A stretch of 64,000 nt of DNA, taken from the NCBI GenBank assembly GCA_030272585.1, contig BSYQ01000011.1:1798001-1862000 (forward strand), written 5' to 3'. How positions within the stretch are numbered: position 1 is the stretch's first letter; the number at the start of each line of letters is the position of its first letter. This DNA comes from Bryopsis sp. KO-2023 (taxonomy: Eukaryota > Chlorophyta > Ulvophyceae > Bryopsidales > Bryopsidaceae). The notes under the pieces were generated by a model. That model saw only the letters and a list, made by a program, of their open reading frames with translations, ran no database searches and had not been told where the DNA came from. A program made the position numbers and the translations under genes. This document shows positions 21,815 through 34,764 of the stretch, piece by piece.

Positions 21815-24800
21815 TTAAAAAATGCTGATTAAATCTCCTACATACGATTCAAAATCGGACGCTATGTCGCTCATTATCCTGTGTTGAGCCTCTTCTGATG
21901 GGGCTTTCCATCGACGGCCATCGGTTCTCTTGGGGTTTATCCTGGCAAATTGTGTCGAAGACAGGGCTTCGAACAGTTGCCCAGCTTTTCTTGATGTTTG
22001 TTCGGAGGATGAAACTGGGATGCCTCTTTCTTGCTCATCCTCTTCCGAGGGGGGTGTCGAAACTAAACTGGCCTCTTTGCAGCATTCGCAGAAGGCGGCG
22101 GCGCAATCGGATAGCCCAGTGTCCTTCAGTACCTGACCAGGTGCAGCTCAAAGATTTTTGACAAGGGGGTCGACTTCTAGATATTCGACAACTTTACACG
22201 TTCAATTTTCTCTTCTCAAAAAAATGCACAGCCCCCCCCCCCCCCCCCTTGCAAACACAAGTTTCTTTTCTTCTGTCCGTGAGTGTTTTTTCCTTGTTTT
22301 GGCTTATGTTTCGTTGGTTATGTCATCTTTGTTTGGTGGAAATACCTGGGCAGCTTGTTTCAAACATCCGCCTGACACCAGGATCCCAATCGATCGCCAA
22401 ACGCTGCCTTCTGCAACCAGTACGTGCTGTGCCCATCTAAGGCAAGACAAGGCGTGATCCCGCCCCTCCAATCTGGCTGCCGTCAAAGTCGCAGCATACC
22501 TCCACAGCCCAGAATCTTGCAACAAACTAACAGCAGCATTCGGGAGGCCTGAAACAAAAAGGCAACCCCCCAAAAAAACAGTCAGAAGGCTTCTCATTCT
22601 TCTTTTTGGCCGGGAGGGGGGGGGGGGTGCACACACTCACACCAGTCGAAAAGAGGAATTGGAAGTCTACCTGCTGAGCAGAGCAGGGGAACTCCCAGCA
22701 GTGGGTCAGACACTGAGGCTGCGTGGGCAGACACCACCTTGGCGACTTGTAAGTGTAATGATCCAGTGGGTTCGACGTCCCCTGAGCTTGATTGCTGTGC
22801 AGCAGCCAGCGCCAGGGCACACAGAGAATCCCTTTTTTTTCCCAACACAGCAAGCGTGTGTGAATGACAGAGGGAGGAAAGAAAAACCAAGAAATAAGGC
22901 ACTATCCTTCTGGATTTACCAGAAAATTAGGCATTCTCGAGATGAAAATGGGCAGCCACCACCCCGTAAACACACCTGTAGTATCTAATGGAAGCTTCAG
23001 GGGCACTGGCCAGCAAAAACCCAACGGCTGTGTTGTAATCCCCTAAGCAAACGTACTCCAAGAGCCGCCTATCCTGAAGCTTGGGATGGGATTCGACGTT
23101 CGACCTGGGTAAGTTTTCATGCCACCTGACACGCTCCGTCGAAGTCGAAATCGCCATGGATTCAGTCCAAAGACAGCACCCACCCCTTGCTGATCGACAC
23201 AATGCAAAACAACACAACAAATCCTTTCCAATACGAAATTGGCAAAAAAAAAAAAACCACATCCTCACCCCTTGAGCACCGCCCCCCCTCCCGAACAAAA
23301 GTGGGAAAAAAAACAAAAAAAAGAGTTATAAACTTGACAATGTACCTGTCTCAGACAGGGGGGCATCGGCAATTTCCTCCTCCTCCTCTCCCTCTGCTTT
23401 CCACCCGTGGTTCTGTTTTGCCCGGCGGCGAACTTCGGTCAATGTTTCTGGGAGGTGCCTCCAAAACTCGACTTCTTCCCAATCGCCGGAAACCTGCGAA
23501 TCACTGGGTCAACCACTCCAATAATTGATCTCAACCACTCCTCATAGCCACACAATCTTTCAAACCACTTGACCTCAACAACACACTCACCTAAAACTTT
23601 TAAAAAAAGGGATCGACCCCCCCAAAAAAAAAATTAAAACTAGCAGCTACAACAAATAGCTTTTTTCGAATGAACGGCAGTTTGGTTTTTCTTTTCACCA
23701 CATATTGGAGCATATTACCTGGGCAGCGACCGCCATTCTGCAAGCAGTGGAGGAGGCCTCCAAAGCTTGCTGGTAAGATGTCCATTCTTCTGGCATCAGC
23801 AGGTTTCCTTTGGCTCTCAAAACTGCAATCGCCCTTATGACGTCCAGCAGACATTCGCTGGAGGGCAGCATCGCACTGTGATCCACATCTGCAGATGCCT
23901 TCATGGAAAAAAAAAAACAAAAAATAAAAAACAAACAGCCCAGTTATGGCATCAACAATACTCGCATCATGATGGGGGTTTTCTTTGAATTCCAAAAAAC
24001 TTATCTTTTCTAAGCCAAAGAAAAAAAACGTCTTTTCTGACATTGAGGAATTCCTGCAATCATGGAGAAGGCCACCCCCACAACCATCCACCCCAGAATG
24101 AGTGCTCACCAAAATATTACTAAATTAGTAGGATTTTTATGCTTTTTGTATGGTGCACAGGGCACATGGGTTTTTTTTCAGCCTCGATGTGATTTACACT
24201 CCAAAAAAGAATTATAAAAAAATTCGGAAGAATAATTTTCAATAGAAACTCACTTCGCCCCATTCTGCCTGCGGCTGATGTGGAGGCATGGCCTGGCTGT
24301 TCGGCGTCCTTCGATTTTTCACTTTGGAAACGGCCACTCTCATTTTCCTCAATATCTTTTTTTTTCGAGACTCCGCAGCTTCATACGACGCCAAAACCTG
24401 AAGAAAAAAAGAAAAAAAATATTATTTTTCCTTCTCCACTCTCCAAAAGAAAATCCGATTGCCTGACAAAAAAACACTCCGTTTTTCACCTCCGATGCCA
24501 GACTCAGATTTCGGGATTTTCTCATCAAAGAGGCATCGAGGCTGGGGGGAGGGGGCCTGCCTTGCTCAAAACTGCAAGATGGGATGGATTCTTTGTCAGA
24601 CACCGAAACCCATTCGCCAGAAACCTCGACATCTTCCCTCACTCCCCCACCTGAACAAAACCATCCACAAAAAATATCGACGCTGAGGTCCAACACCCCT
24701 CACTCCCTCAGTGAATGCTGTTCAAAAACTTCAAACTTCAAGATTTACGATAAGAGCGTTTGCCGGGGAAAAAAAAACACCCGATGAAAAAAACCATGCA

Positions 24801-27800
24801 TGAAAATAACAAAAAAGGGTCCAGTGAAACACTGTTTCCATCATCCTTTAAAACAATTTTCAGGAGGAAAAAGGTGCGTACGTAGAGAAGGTTCCTCCAT
24901 GAGAGGGGCTAAGCCACTTTGACGGGGTTGTGAAGGGGGCACCCTGGGTTGACCCCACGACAATGCATTCAAATTTCCTGGCAGCCGATTCCAAATTTCT
25001 TTTTCCATTTCTTCATCCGAAACGGACGAGTCCAGCCCAACGGCATGCTCCAACACACTCAGAGGCGTCCCCACCTGTCGGTGAAATCGAACAGAAAATT
25101 GAACGAGGGATTCTCGGAGATTCTGAGATTTTTCCCAAAACCTGAGTGCCCTTCCAGGGATTTTGATGCACAGTCGCAGCAGGACAGGGCAAAAAAAAAT
25201 CGATGAGGGATTCTTGACCTGAGCGTTGCAGTCTAAATTGTTCCAAGAAAAACAAAGGGATGAAATTTTTACCGGCTCTTGAGCCTTCCACCGCAATCGT
25301 TATTTCGAATGATTGCATTGAGATTGAACCCCACGTCCATGAGAAATTTGGATCACATCAAAATACCTGTTTGAAACGCAACTCCCTATGTCTCCAAGAA
25401 CGTGACACATTCGAGTTACCTGTAGGATCAACCTGAGCAGCAGTCTCAATGGATTAGGCAGCAGCAAACTCGATGACAGCCAGGGCTCGCCACCCAACAC
25501 ACCATCCATCGACATCAAATTAGGGATTTCGGGCGATCCCGGCGGTGTCGATTGACCGTCAGAAGGTATGGCACCAGCATTGTCGATGTCGAGTATGGCA
25601 AGGCTGCCTTCTTCACCAACCGTTGCCAACAGTGTGGTGTAAGGAGTGGATGTGGGATTGGGTATCCAACATATGTCTGGAAATCGATTGGGGTTGTGGA
25701 AACCAGTCTGAGTGAGGTACCCACTGTGGATTGCAACCAAAAAAAGGGGCAAAAATCGTCAAAGACGTCACAAAGACGTCACAGGTTGTCATGATTCAAA
25801 AATGATGTAGTCAGAAAACCTGATTTTTCTATTTTAAGTGATTCTGGTGGAAAAAGGCACCATGAAACGTCTGAACGCTGGGGGGGGGGGAAGATGCATC
25901 AAACGGAAGAGCGCATTCCAAAGAAAAGAGAAAATCGAGCACAGAAATTCCAAAAGTCGCACTTGTTGTCGATCTCCCAGATGCTGCATCTCCAAGACGC
26001 AGAATGGATGGCCAGTCTGACCTTGATGACCGAATTCCTGACGGGTGTCATCAGAATCTTTCTCATTGCCCCACAGTCCGTCGCCACGGTCGTGCTCTTA
26101 CCAGACGTCATATCCCATTGGGTAAGATTGCCCTCCACATCCCCAAACATGACCAATGAACCCAGGGCTGCCACTGCACTGCATTTCGTGCCGCTTGAGT
26201 TGCCACCGGACAAAACGCCCCACATGGCTTTCCTTATCTTGTAATCCATGACCTGGTGCATCAGTCGGTGAACAAAAAAACAGAACATCACTGCATGAGT
26301 TGCATTTGCCAAACCCATCAAATTCTACAGCAGAATCACAATTATCTGAACGTCGAGCATCTGGGGCGATCAATTATCCGGAATGGTTGTTTCAGTCCAT
26401 ACAGCAGCTGTCAACCATACAGTCACGGAAAAAACAAGAAAAAACGTCTTTTGACGGCACACCTTTTTGCCTTTGATGGTGAAAGCCCCCACTTTCCCAT
26501 CCTTCGCAGCAAATACGAAGGTCTCCGGCGGAAAGTCTGTCACACAGACACCCTCCTCCCACTCCGCCCTGAATCATTTCGTTTAATCTTTTTTCAAAAC
26601 AAAGGACCCCATTGATACAGCTGTCAGACAAACAAGAAATCATGTATCCAGTGCTCAGGATTTACACTGCAACAAGAAAATGGCACATGACCAGCAAGTA
26701 CCTTGACCATTAATACATTTCCTATCGAAAATGTATCCATAAAAAAAGAACTGCATAGAAAAGGCAAAGTTCAACAGTTATATTTCCAAAAACAAACTCA
26801 CCCGCAGCCCCATTCTTGCCAATACTCCAATGAAATCGGATCGAAGGGAGGTCCCTCTGGAACAGCCCATTCGACAGCGGTAAAAGGGATGTCGACATGT
26901 CTAGCTCTTCGGACATGCCTCAAACCAGACACCTACGAATCAAAACGCCCCCCAAAAACCCCAAAAGTCATTTCATATGAATATCCATGCATTGTAAATT
27001 TTGACAACCCCCCCACCCCCCCGCTTTCTTCAAGCTCATTTCTATTTAACGGAAGGTTTTAAAAAGCCACATGAAGTAACTTGCCAACTTATACTATGAT
27101 TTACCATCCAAATCTCGGCTGGCGACTCTTTCATCACAATTAATATGTATCTTCCCGAAGGCGAGGTCCGAATTCCAATCATGGCTGCATTTTCCGAGCC
27201 CAATTCCCGAAAGGGAGCGCTCTCCCCAGTCCTGACATCAATCACCAGCAGCGAGTTCTTCCACCCATGCTGGGTCTTTTCAGTACAAAACGAAACCACC
27301 AGGGGGCTGCACCCCAGCCAACGCACACTCCTGCTCCTCTCGCTATGCAAGGCAAAGGACCGGGTAATTTCCAACGAAATGGCTGTAACGCACCCCCGAT
27401 TGACCGGCACGATTTCCAGGGTTCCAGAGGAAGTCACAACAGCCATCACTGGGGTCGATGTCGACGTCTCCACCTCTTCCTGGAGGGATTCTCGCCTTGC
27501 TGGAGGGGCTGGATTTTGAGACATCAAATCAAACATTGCAGGGTAGTCTTGGGCGGTGTCGATCGCTAGCTTGAAAGGGGATGTCCCGCACAGGTCCAAA
27601 TCTGACGAAACCCCCGAGTTCTCTGCAGCCAGGCCAGAGTCGGATGCCTGACTGGGTTCCATGTCGGTCTCCGGGTTGGCAACAGCTGGGCCAGATGTCT
27701 GACTTGTTTCCATGTCAGTCTCAGCGGCGTCGATCGAAGCTCGGGGTGGCATTTCTTTGGAGGTTTGCTCCAAATCTTGGGATTTTCTGTTGGGGGTTCT

Positions 27801-30800
27801 TGATCTGGGCAGAGCGCTGCGTAGAAGCGGTTTGGGAAGTATTGCCAGCGTGGTGACGGCCGAAGGCAGGGTCGTTAAAACTCTGCACAGCAAAACAGAA
27901 ATAATGACCCGAGGCTACAGAAATGAGGTGACAGCATATCGATGGAATCTATTTACACATGATTTTTTTCCTTGTTTGGGCATGGGGGTCAAAGCTTTTC
28001 GAAAAGAAACTATACCTGAGCAAAGTAGGACCCCAGTTGCATGATGAGCATCGAAAACTGGACACAGCCGAAGGCGCTGGGGACGGTGCACCGAAATCCT
28101 TCGGAGTCGGCAGCAATCCAGCCCCCAACCCCCCCATTTTCCCATCGTCCATAGACCCTGCTTCCCCCTCGCTGACCTCCACGAACTTAACACCGGACAC
28201 CTCCGGCTTCCCGGAATACAAAGGGGTTTCGAGTTGCTCAGCAGGTGGTGCCGCCACCGGGGAGGTCAATGGCAAATTCCACTGCCAGACTTGTGCATTG
28301 TTCATGATGGTCAGAACGAGCAGGGAAGGATCCGGAAGCAGCATGGAGTGGGATGGGGGTGTGGGTGTGTTTTCTGATATAATGTTGTGGATTTCTGGCT
28401 TTGATTGGGAGAGTCCGTCGCCCACATTGGACACCCCGATGGGTCTCCAAATGGTGGAAGCTGCTGTGACAATGGAGGTCTTGGCGGTGGAGCCGTTGGG
28501 GGTCCGGATGGTTTGGGGGATCAGGTCGAATGTCGATGTGCAAGTGTAGGAAAGCTTTTGAGGGGTCCGGCTCCAAGCAGTGACTTTCCCGTCCTGCAGA
28601 TTGAATCCAGAAAATGGAGCAAGAACGAATCGAGCAGAGAAAACACAGCCAAACAATACATGGACAATCGGATCCAAAAATGAATCAGAAAGAATGGGGC
28701 CCGATCAAATGAGGCTGCCCAATTCCCTTCCAATGAAAAGAAACAAAAATCAGAAACTTCGTAGTAATGTGTGGAAGGAAAATCCTATCAATTTTGTCGG
28801 GGTTTCACTTGCATACTGTATGACATCGGTAAACAAAATTTCACCCTGTGTTATCTCCATGGGAAAATAAAAGGATTGTTACCTCATGTAGACAGTGAAT
28901 GACATCGATTCCACCTTCGATGCCACCGCCGGCACTGACCCCTCGACCGCTGGTGCTCAAAATTCTCAAATATGGACGGTGGGTGAGCGGCAGTCGGAAA
29001 GAGCTCACCGGCTGGCCAAACTCTATGTCGAACAGAATGATTTCTCGGCTGAGCATCACCAACAGCAGGTCCCGAGGGGCAGGAAATACGCAATGCACGT
29101 TAATGGCATTCTTTGCGGAGGGTTCCACTGCTGGAGAACACATACGGAATTGCACAAAAAAATGGTGGAAAAACGAGTTTCGTAATCGGTTTAGTCATTG
29201 ATATAACGCAACCTGTTCTGATTTGAAAGGATCGAGATCAGAGTTTGTGAAATTCTGGAAACTGAAAAATAGGGTCACAAAAAAGTGCATCCTATGTCAA
29301 TGATGGATCAGTCATTCACGTTTTTTTCTGGCAAGTATGTTGACATGACTGACCGGTTGTTTCCATGACTGACCTCGACTAGTCACTCTATACTGTTTCA
29401 CTTGGACCCTTTCCTTCATGACATCGTCGAATTGGGCGATCACGCAAACCCCTGTGTCGCTGGATGCACACACACATCGCCTGCAATGAAAATAAAAAGA
29501 CATTTTCTTTTAAAAATATGTTTTTTGTTTAAATTCTTGACCTCGATACATCTGAAGAAAAAGATGGGGCAAGAACCCAATTATTGTTAACAACATGTCA
29601 TTCGAGTGAAAAAAAAGAAAAGAAAGAGGGAAACGAACCCTACTATTTCAACAGAAACTGACAGACGCAATTTTCTCACAGACAAAAAATAAAATCAAAA
29701 AATAAAATATAGAATATACCTGTCCAGAGTATCCACCGACAGCGAGTGGAGCGTCCCAACACCTGACAAATCCTTTTGCCATATTTTAACCCCACCTGAA
29801 AAAAAAAAAACATTCCATCAAAAAAACACACACACACCAAATAAAAAGCAAAAAACACTCTAAATAAACGAAATCATTACTGTGGGGACGGTTTTAAAAT
29901 ATCTGTTTCCCTGGAAATATGTCCGCTCTCTTTTCAGATTTCCACCTTGGTAGAATTTCAATTTTGCTTACTTTGTATGTCCCAAGCAATCAGGGTTGCC
30001 GGGCCGATGATGACCACCAACACACAAGGATCGCTCAAAATCCAACAGAGCGATTTCACACCGGTGCACTCTTCCAGTTCCGATTTTGGGTTGCCCAGTT
30101 TGCAAACGACAGCCACCCTCAAAACATCCCAAACTACGACATTGCCCTCTCGATCGCCGCTCGCTAATCTGCAATAAAAAATAAAAAAATTCCTGGTTAA
30201 GACATCGAGAAGGGTAGTAACCAGAAAAGCACGGAGCATCTGTAATTTAAAAAAAAAATACAAAAAAAAAGGATAAATAACAAGACTAAAAAAAATCAGA
30301 TTCATGGGGAAATCTGTGACTGCGATGTTTTTTTGTTTGTACAGTATGGATGAATCTCTGCGATTTTCAAGTGTAAGATCATTGATCCTTGTTATTTTTT
30401 CCACCTGCAAGATCAAGAATAAAGAAAATAATACCCTGCATTATTTTGGGGATAAATGATGTGTAACAGAAAAGGCAAAATATATAGAAAGAATATACAT
30501 TTCTTTGTTTTTTATTTCAGATATGGTGAAATCCACACCTAAGATGTCCTGCGGCCTTCAGATCTCGAGAGTGACACTCAGGGTTCCTGGAAAACACCAC
30601 AATTCTTCTTCTTCAAAAAAAAGGAATAAAGCATTTTCTTCTTTTTTTTAATACTTTGTTCAACTTGAGCGTTGTTGTTTTTTCCCTTGGTTCAGAAATG
30701 CACCTAGAATTGAAAAGAAGCAAACTTCTTCTTTTTTTACCAGCTGATGGCGGTGACTGGGGCACGACCGTGGCCTCCGTGAAGGACGCATGCTGTCTGT

Positions 30801-31461
30801 AATCTAGGTATCTAACCAGACAAATCAAAAGAAATAAACCTCAAATGTAATTATTATTATTGTTAAACAGTGTTGATAGCATTCTACTGAGATTGCAGTG
30901 ACAATTTAATTCCACAGAGGGACCATGAAACGAATCGAATGGCACTAAAATACTGACATTAAAACACTAGTAGAGGATAATAGTCTTGATCAGCATCTTG
31001 CAGAACACGTTCATGGGCCCTGATGCTGACCAAGATTTCAAATATGTATTTTACTCATTTCTTTTTTTTCCATTTACTCATTTTTCTTTTTCTCTTTTTT
31101 TTGGGGGGGGGTGGGTGGTATTGTTTCCTCAAGCACTGTGCCTGGCAAATTGCAGAATGTAAGAAAAAAAAATCCCAACGAAATGAAAAACCAACTAAGG
31201 GGCACAATCCTTATCATCCTTCGTTACTTTTTCCAAGTCAATGGCAATTTTAGAATATCAAAACAACCCACACCAAACAACACCAAAACAAAATAACAAC
31301 CCCACCACTCAAAAACTTCACAAAAAAACTACCAAACTCACATCAACTACAGAGACGCTCGACGCGACACCGTATGCAAACAGCTGCCCTTCTAAAATAT
31401 CCCCAACTCCAGCGTTGCCCCCGAAACAGGGCCCAGTCAAGGACCCAACAACGTGGCCCAT
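21815..31461 (-). CDS. WDR11: WDR11-like double beta-propeller protein, complete 22-exon model
   Basis: Twenty-two exons join in phase to about 1590 codons: 31342-31461, 30741-30811, 30539-30586, 29972-30168, 29720-29795, 29374-29480, 28883-29127, 28016-28593, 27105-27882, 26802-26932, 26463-26568, 25963-26252, 25420-25723, 24882-25074, 24490-24650, 24254-24397, 23719-23898, 23346-23493, 22976-23189, 22671-22831, 22346-22548, 21815-22132. WD-repeat signatures follow WDR11 order: LASGDREGNVVVWDV, LLLVMLSREIILFDIEFGQP, SLLVIDVRTGES, FVFAAKDGKVGAF and VMFGDVEGNLTQWDM. The C-terminal helical part has DYNTAVGFLLASAPEASIRYY and SVWRSIGILVSGG. WDR11 acts with FAM91A1 at the trans-Golgi network in endosome-to-Golgi trafficking and with Hedgehog/GLI signalling in animals. 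It is longer than the roughly 1220-residue animal protein because of Ser/Thr/Pro/Asp-rich inserts, mainly in exon 9. The start is the first ATG after an in-frame stop. No frame breaks were found. Confidence 0.92.
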
Positions 31462-34400
31462 CGACCCACTCTTTCCAGTCGTCGATCGACCAATACCAGC
31501 TCAACCAGGGATCGACAAGACCTGAGGAACAAATCGATAAGTACGAGTTCCTCAGCGTGTAGAGCGTTTATGATATCCAGAACTAGGCCTGGTTCCTTTC
31601 GGGTTCGGTGCTTTGGCGAAAAGCGTCAGTAACTCACACGATGTGTAAGTGTGTGTTTTTTTGGATGACTGACACAGGTTGGATGTGTGTTCGCTGAAAG
31701 CGAATCTTTTTTGGGGGGGGGTGATTGCCAAAATGAGGAATGGTCGTTGTAACGACTGCCTTTTGGGGGTTGCAAACAAACGAGAATTTTACATCGTGGG
31801 GATGGACTTTCCCCAGTTACGGAGTTTAACTGAATCGGTTCACAAACTGACAGTGTGTGGCATGTTGTGTGAAATATTGACTTGCATGTGATGCATACAA
31901 TCTCCTGCACACTGTAGAAATACGTTTGTTTAATCCAATGACTGTGGTAGATGTGCAGAGTGAAGGATTCTGTTTCGTTTGTACCTATGCCAAGCAGGCT
32001 GAATCATCATATCTTTCATTTCCCTGCCCCCTCCCCTCCTGTGGGTCTCAGATGCTGGAGTTTGTGGGGGTGGTTTTGGGTTGCTTTCTTATTGGTTGGA
32101 TTCTGGTGTGTCGAATGTATGTTATGGAGTCATGAATGAGGGACAAAATAGTGTTGAACCCATGAGCATACAGGAGTCTGACTGGAGAGCACCAGCAGTT
32201 CCCACTAAAGTGAGCTCCAGTTTTCTTCAACCGACCACTGCTACTGGCAGAAGCAGAAGCACCAAAGACCAGACTTAGACAAAACGCTGCTCACGAGCGC
32301 TGCAAAGTAAATATCCACCTCTGCGTCGTCTGTCCGATCGCTCGGCCTGGATCCACTCGAAAGGCGAAATACGTATACGTGTAATCTCGACCCTGAATGG
32401 TACTAGAGTCCACAGCCGACTCGCGAAAGCTCCGTCGAACACTAGAAGGCCAAAATAAAGGGCCGAATATGCGGTGTGTGAGGGAAAAAACTTTGCAGCG
32501 AAAAACAAAGCCCCGGTTGACATGTGTCAAGGCGAGAAGGTACTTTGATTCGCTTGCGTTCGAACGTGCCCGCGAGCACTTGCAAAGAATGCTGCAAAGG
32601 ACACAGGTCTCCACTGCGAAAACAATAGCCCCGAAAGGCCCAAGAAGCTTAAAAAAGTCATCAGAAAACACAGTAACACAAGGAAATTAACATCACAAGT
32701 CGAGAGTCGTTGTATTGGCCGGGTGTCAGCCTGTTCCAGCTAGTAAGAACTAGCAGGAACAGTTGCCCGGGAGACACCACGAGGAGGTCCCCGGCCGTAG
32801 TCTCCCACGTACCTCGATGCAGCCCTTGTAGCAGCGTCTTGAGGCTCCACGCGTGGTCCGTCCACGGCGCCGGGGTTCCTGTACACCTGGGTGGCACAGG
32901 AAACGCCGTCAGCAAACCGTCTGCTGTGGCGTGAGAGGGTGCGGCGGGGGCCACCGCAACTAGATCGGCTTCAGAACCTGAACGAATAAGTACGAAACTT
33001 GCACCCCAACCGACTGCGAGAAGTACAAACCGAAGGACTTCATGTGGTTGCGAGGCCTCCACGTGGCAGTGGTTGTTGAGGTTATTTTGATCAACCAGGT
33101 TTAGTTCAAAATCTGGCGCGAGTCTTCCGATTTGGACACCTCACTTGGCAACTGGACTTGCTTCTGTTCGCAGAGTTTCGCTGATGCAAAAGCAATTGTT
33201 TGTGTCGTATTGTTGCTTGCGGTGCTGTTTTGCTATTGTAGGGCTGAGGGTGGAGTGAGTCAGGGGCTTAGTAATTGGCAAATGAAATGGTGAAGACCTG
33301 AAGGAATGACCCTTCAATAAGAAAGAGCCATGGAAAGAAAACAAATTATGGAGGGCGGTACACCCACAATTCCATGAGCAAACTCAACACAATTCAAAGA
33401 TCGAACGGTGGCAAAAACAAACCTCAAACAAAAAGTGAGAGAGAGAAAAAAAACTAAATCAGAAGACAAAGTTGAAGAAAATCTTTCCACCAATGTTGCA
33501 TTTTTTTGTATTCATGATGGTGTTAGTTTCTTGCATTAGAAACTCTCATTAGGCTCTATCAGAAGTGCAAAACTGCCAGTCGGAACTTTTTTCACTGGGC
33601 TCTATTTCTGATTTTCATTCCCACCCACCCTCTGATTGTTTTTTTGGATGTCGGCTTGCTTTAAGAAAAACAGTACAATTGGCTGGACTGGAAAGCAAGA
33701 ACTCAACCCACAAAGCCAACACCTAAAGAAGCCTCGCAAAGCATTCTGGGCTGTAGCTTACAATGAAACAACCTTGTGCAACCACCAAAATGGCGAAAAC
33801 AAAAATGGAATTCTTCTTTCCACTGAGCGACATCGCTTAATCAAAAAGGGCCACTTTTCAGGCTGTCATGTTTTTCGAGCATAACTTCTGGAGCAGACCT
33901 CCAATTGACCCCAAACAAATTTCTGTGGCTGGCTCTCTAAACACGCTTCGGGCTGTTCCCCATAAGTTACCTCAAACAGCAATTTGGGGCCCAAAAACGT
34001 GAAAACCCACTTTTGGGTGGATTCTTTAACAACAACAAACAGAAAAATCCAAAATGGAAGCCATCCTTCCAAAAAATTGGAGACCACATCCAAATCTATA
34101 TATATATTAAACAAAAAAAAGTGAACTGTGTGGAGGAGGCTAGGGTCGAAGAAAGTGTGAGTATTTGATGAAGTGTGTTTCCAGGCTTCGGCAATTTGGT
34201 GTGAAAAGAGTGGAAAGATGCTCCACAAAATGCGGGAAAAAATGGCATTCATATCTATCTGCGTGTCTACAATCAATGTCGATACACTCTAGAAAAAACA
34301 CTCTAGAAAAACCAGCTATCCAAAAAAGCAACAAGAATAAGAGTGTCCAATGCCCCCCGAAAAAAACACAGCCCATCTTCCCTCAAACATCAACGAACCC

Positions 34401-34764
34401 ACCCGCCGCACACATGTGTGTTACGGACTGAATTATTCATTCAACCTCCGGAAATATCTAACAGCTTTGTTCTGCTGGACACGACTTCCCCCATTTGTGC
34501 AGCCACCTCCACACCGATTTTGCCGTTCTTTGCTTCTTTTTTTCCGCGGATGGACGATGCTAGAATGCAAGCCCCTCGGCTCCAAACCCAGCTTTTCCAA
34601 ACAATCGCTAGGACCAATTAGTCAACCACATATGCCCACACCCTTTCCTCCGGAACGAGCGTCTTTGGCTCCAATTCAACCAGCCTTCTTCCCATTTTCT
34701 CCTTCTTGTTCCTCTACCTTTCCCAATTTACCCTCCCTTGTTTTTTTTTTTTTGGGGGGGGGGG
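31462..34764. other. intergenic stretch between WDR11 and IDI, no supported gene
   Basis: It contains oligo-T/oligo-G tracts (31707-31721, 34738-34764). A patch at about 32270-33100 is richer in CG than its surroundings. Frames there (minus 32275-32523, 32291-32671 and 32661-33062) read partly like membrane protein but lack an ATG or consistent splice sites. The remainder is AT-rich with no coding signal I trust. Confidence 0.5.
32725..32776. other. long imperfect hairpin
   Basis: CTGTTCCAGCTAGT and ACTAGCAGGAACAG pair over 14 positions with one mismatch around a 4-base loop; GGTGTC and GACACC outside them can extend the stem across bulges. There is no T-run, so it is not a simple terminator; function unknown. 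Confidence 0.6.

Noticed and set aside
32275-33062. Minus-strand membrane-protein gene in the CG-rich patch.
   Set aside because: No ATG, no phase-consistent splice sites and overlapping frames on both strands.
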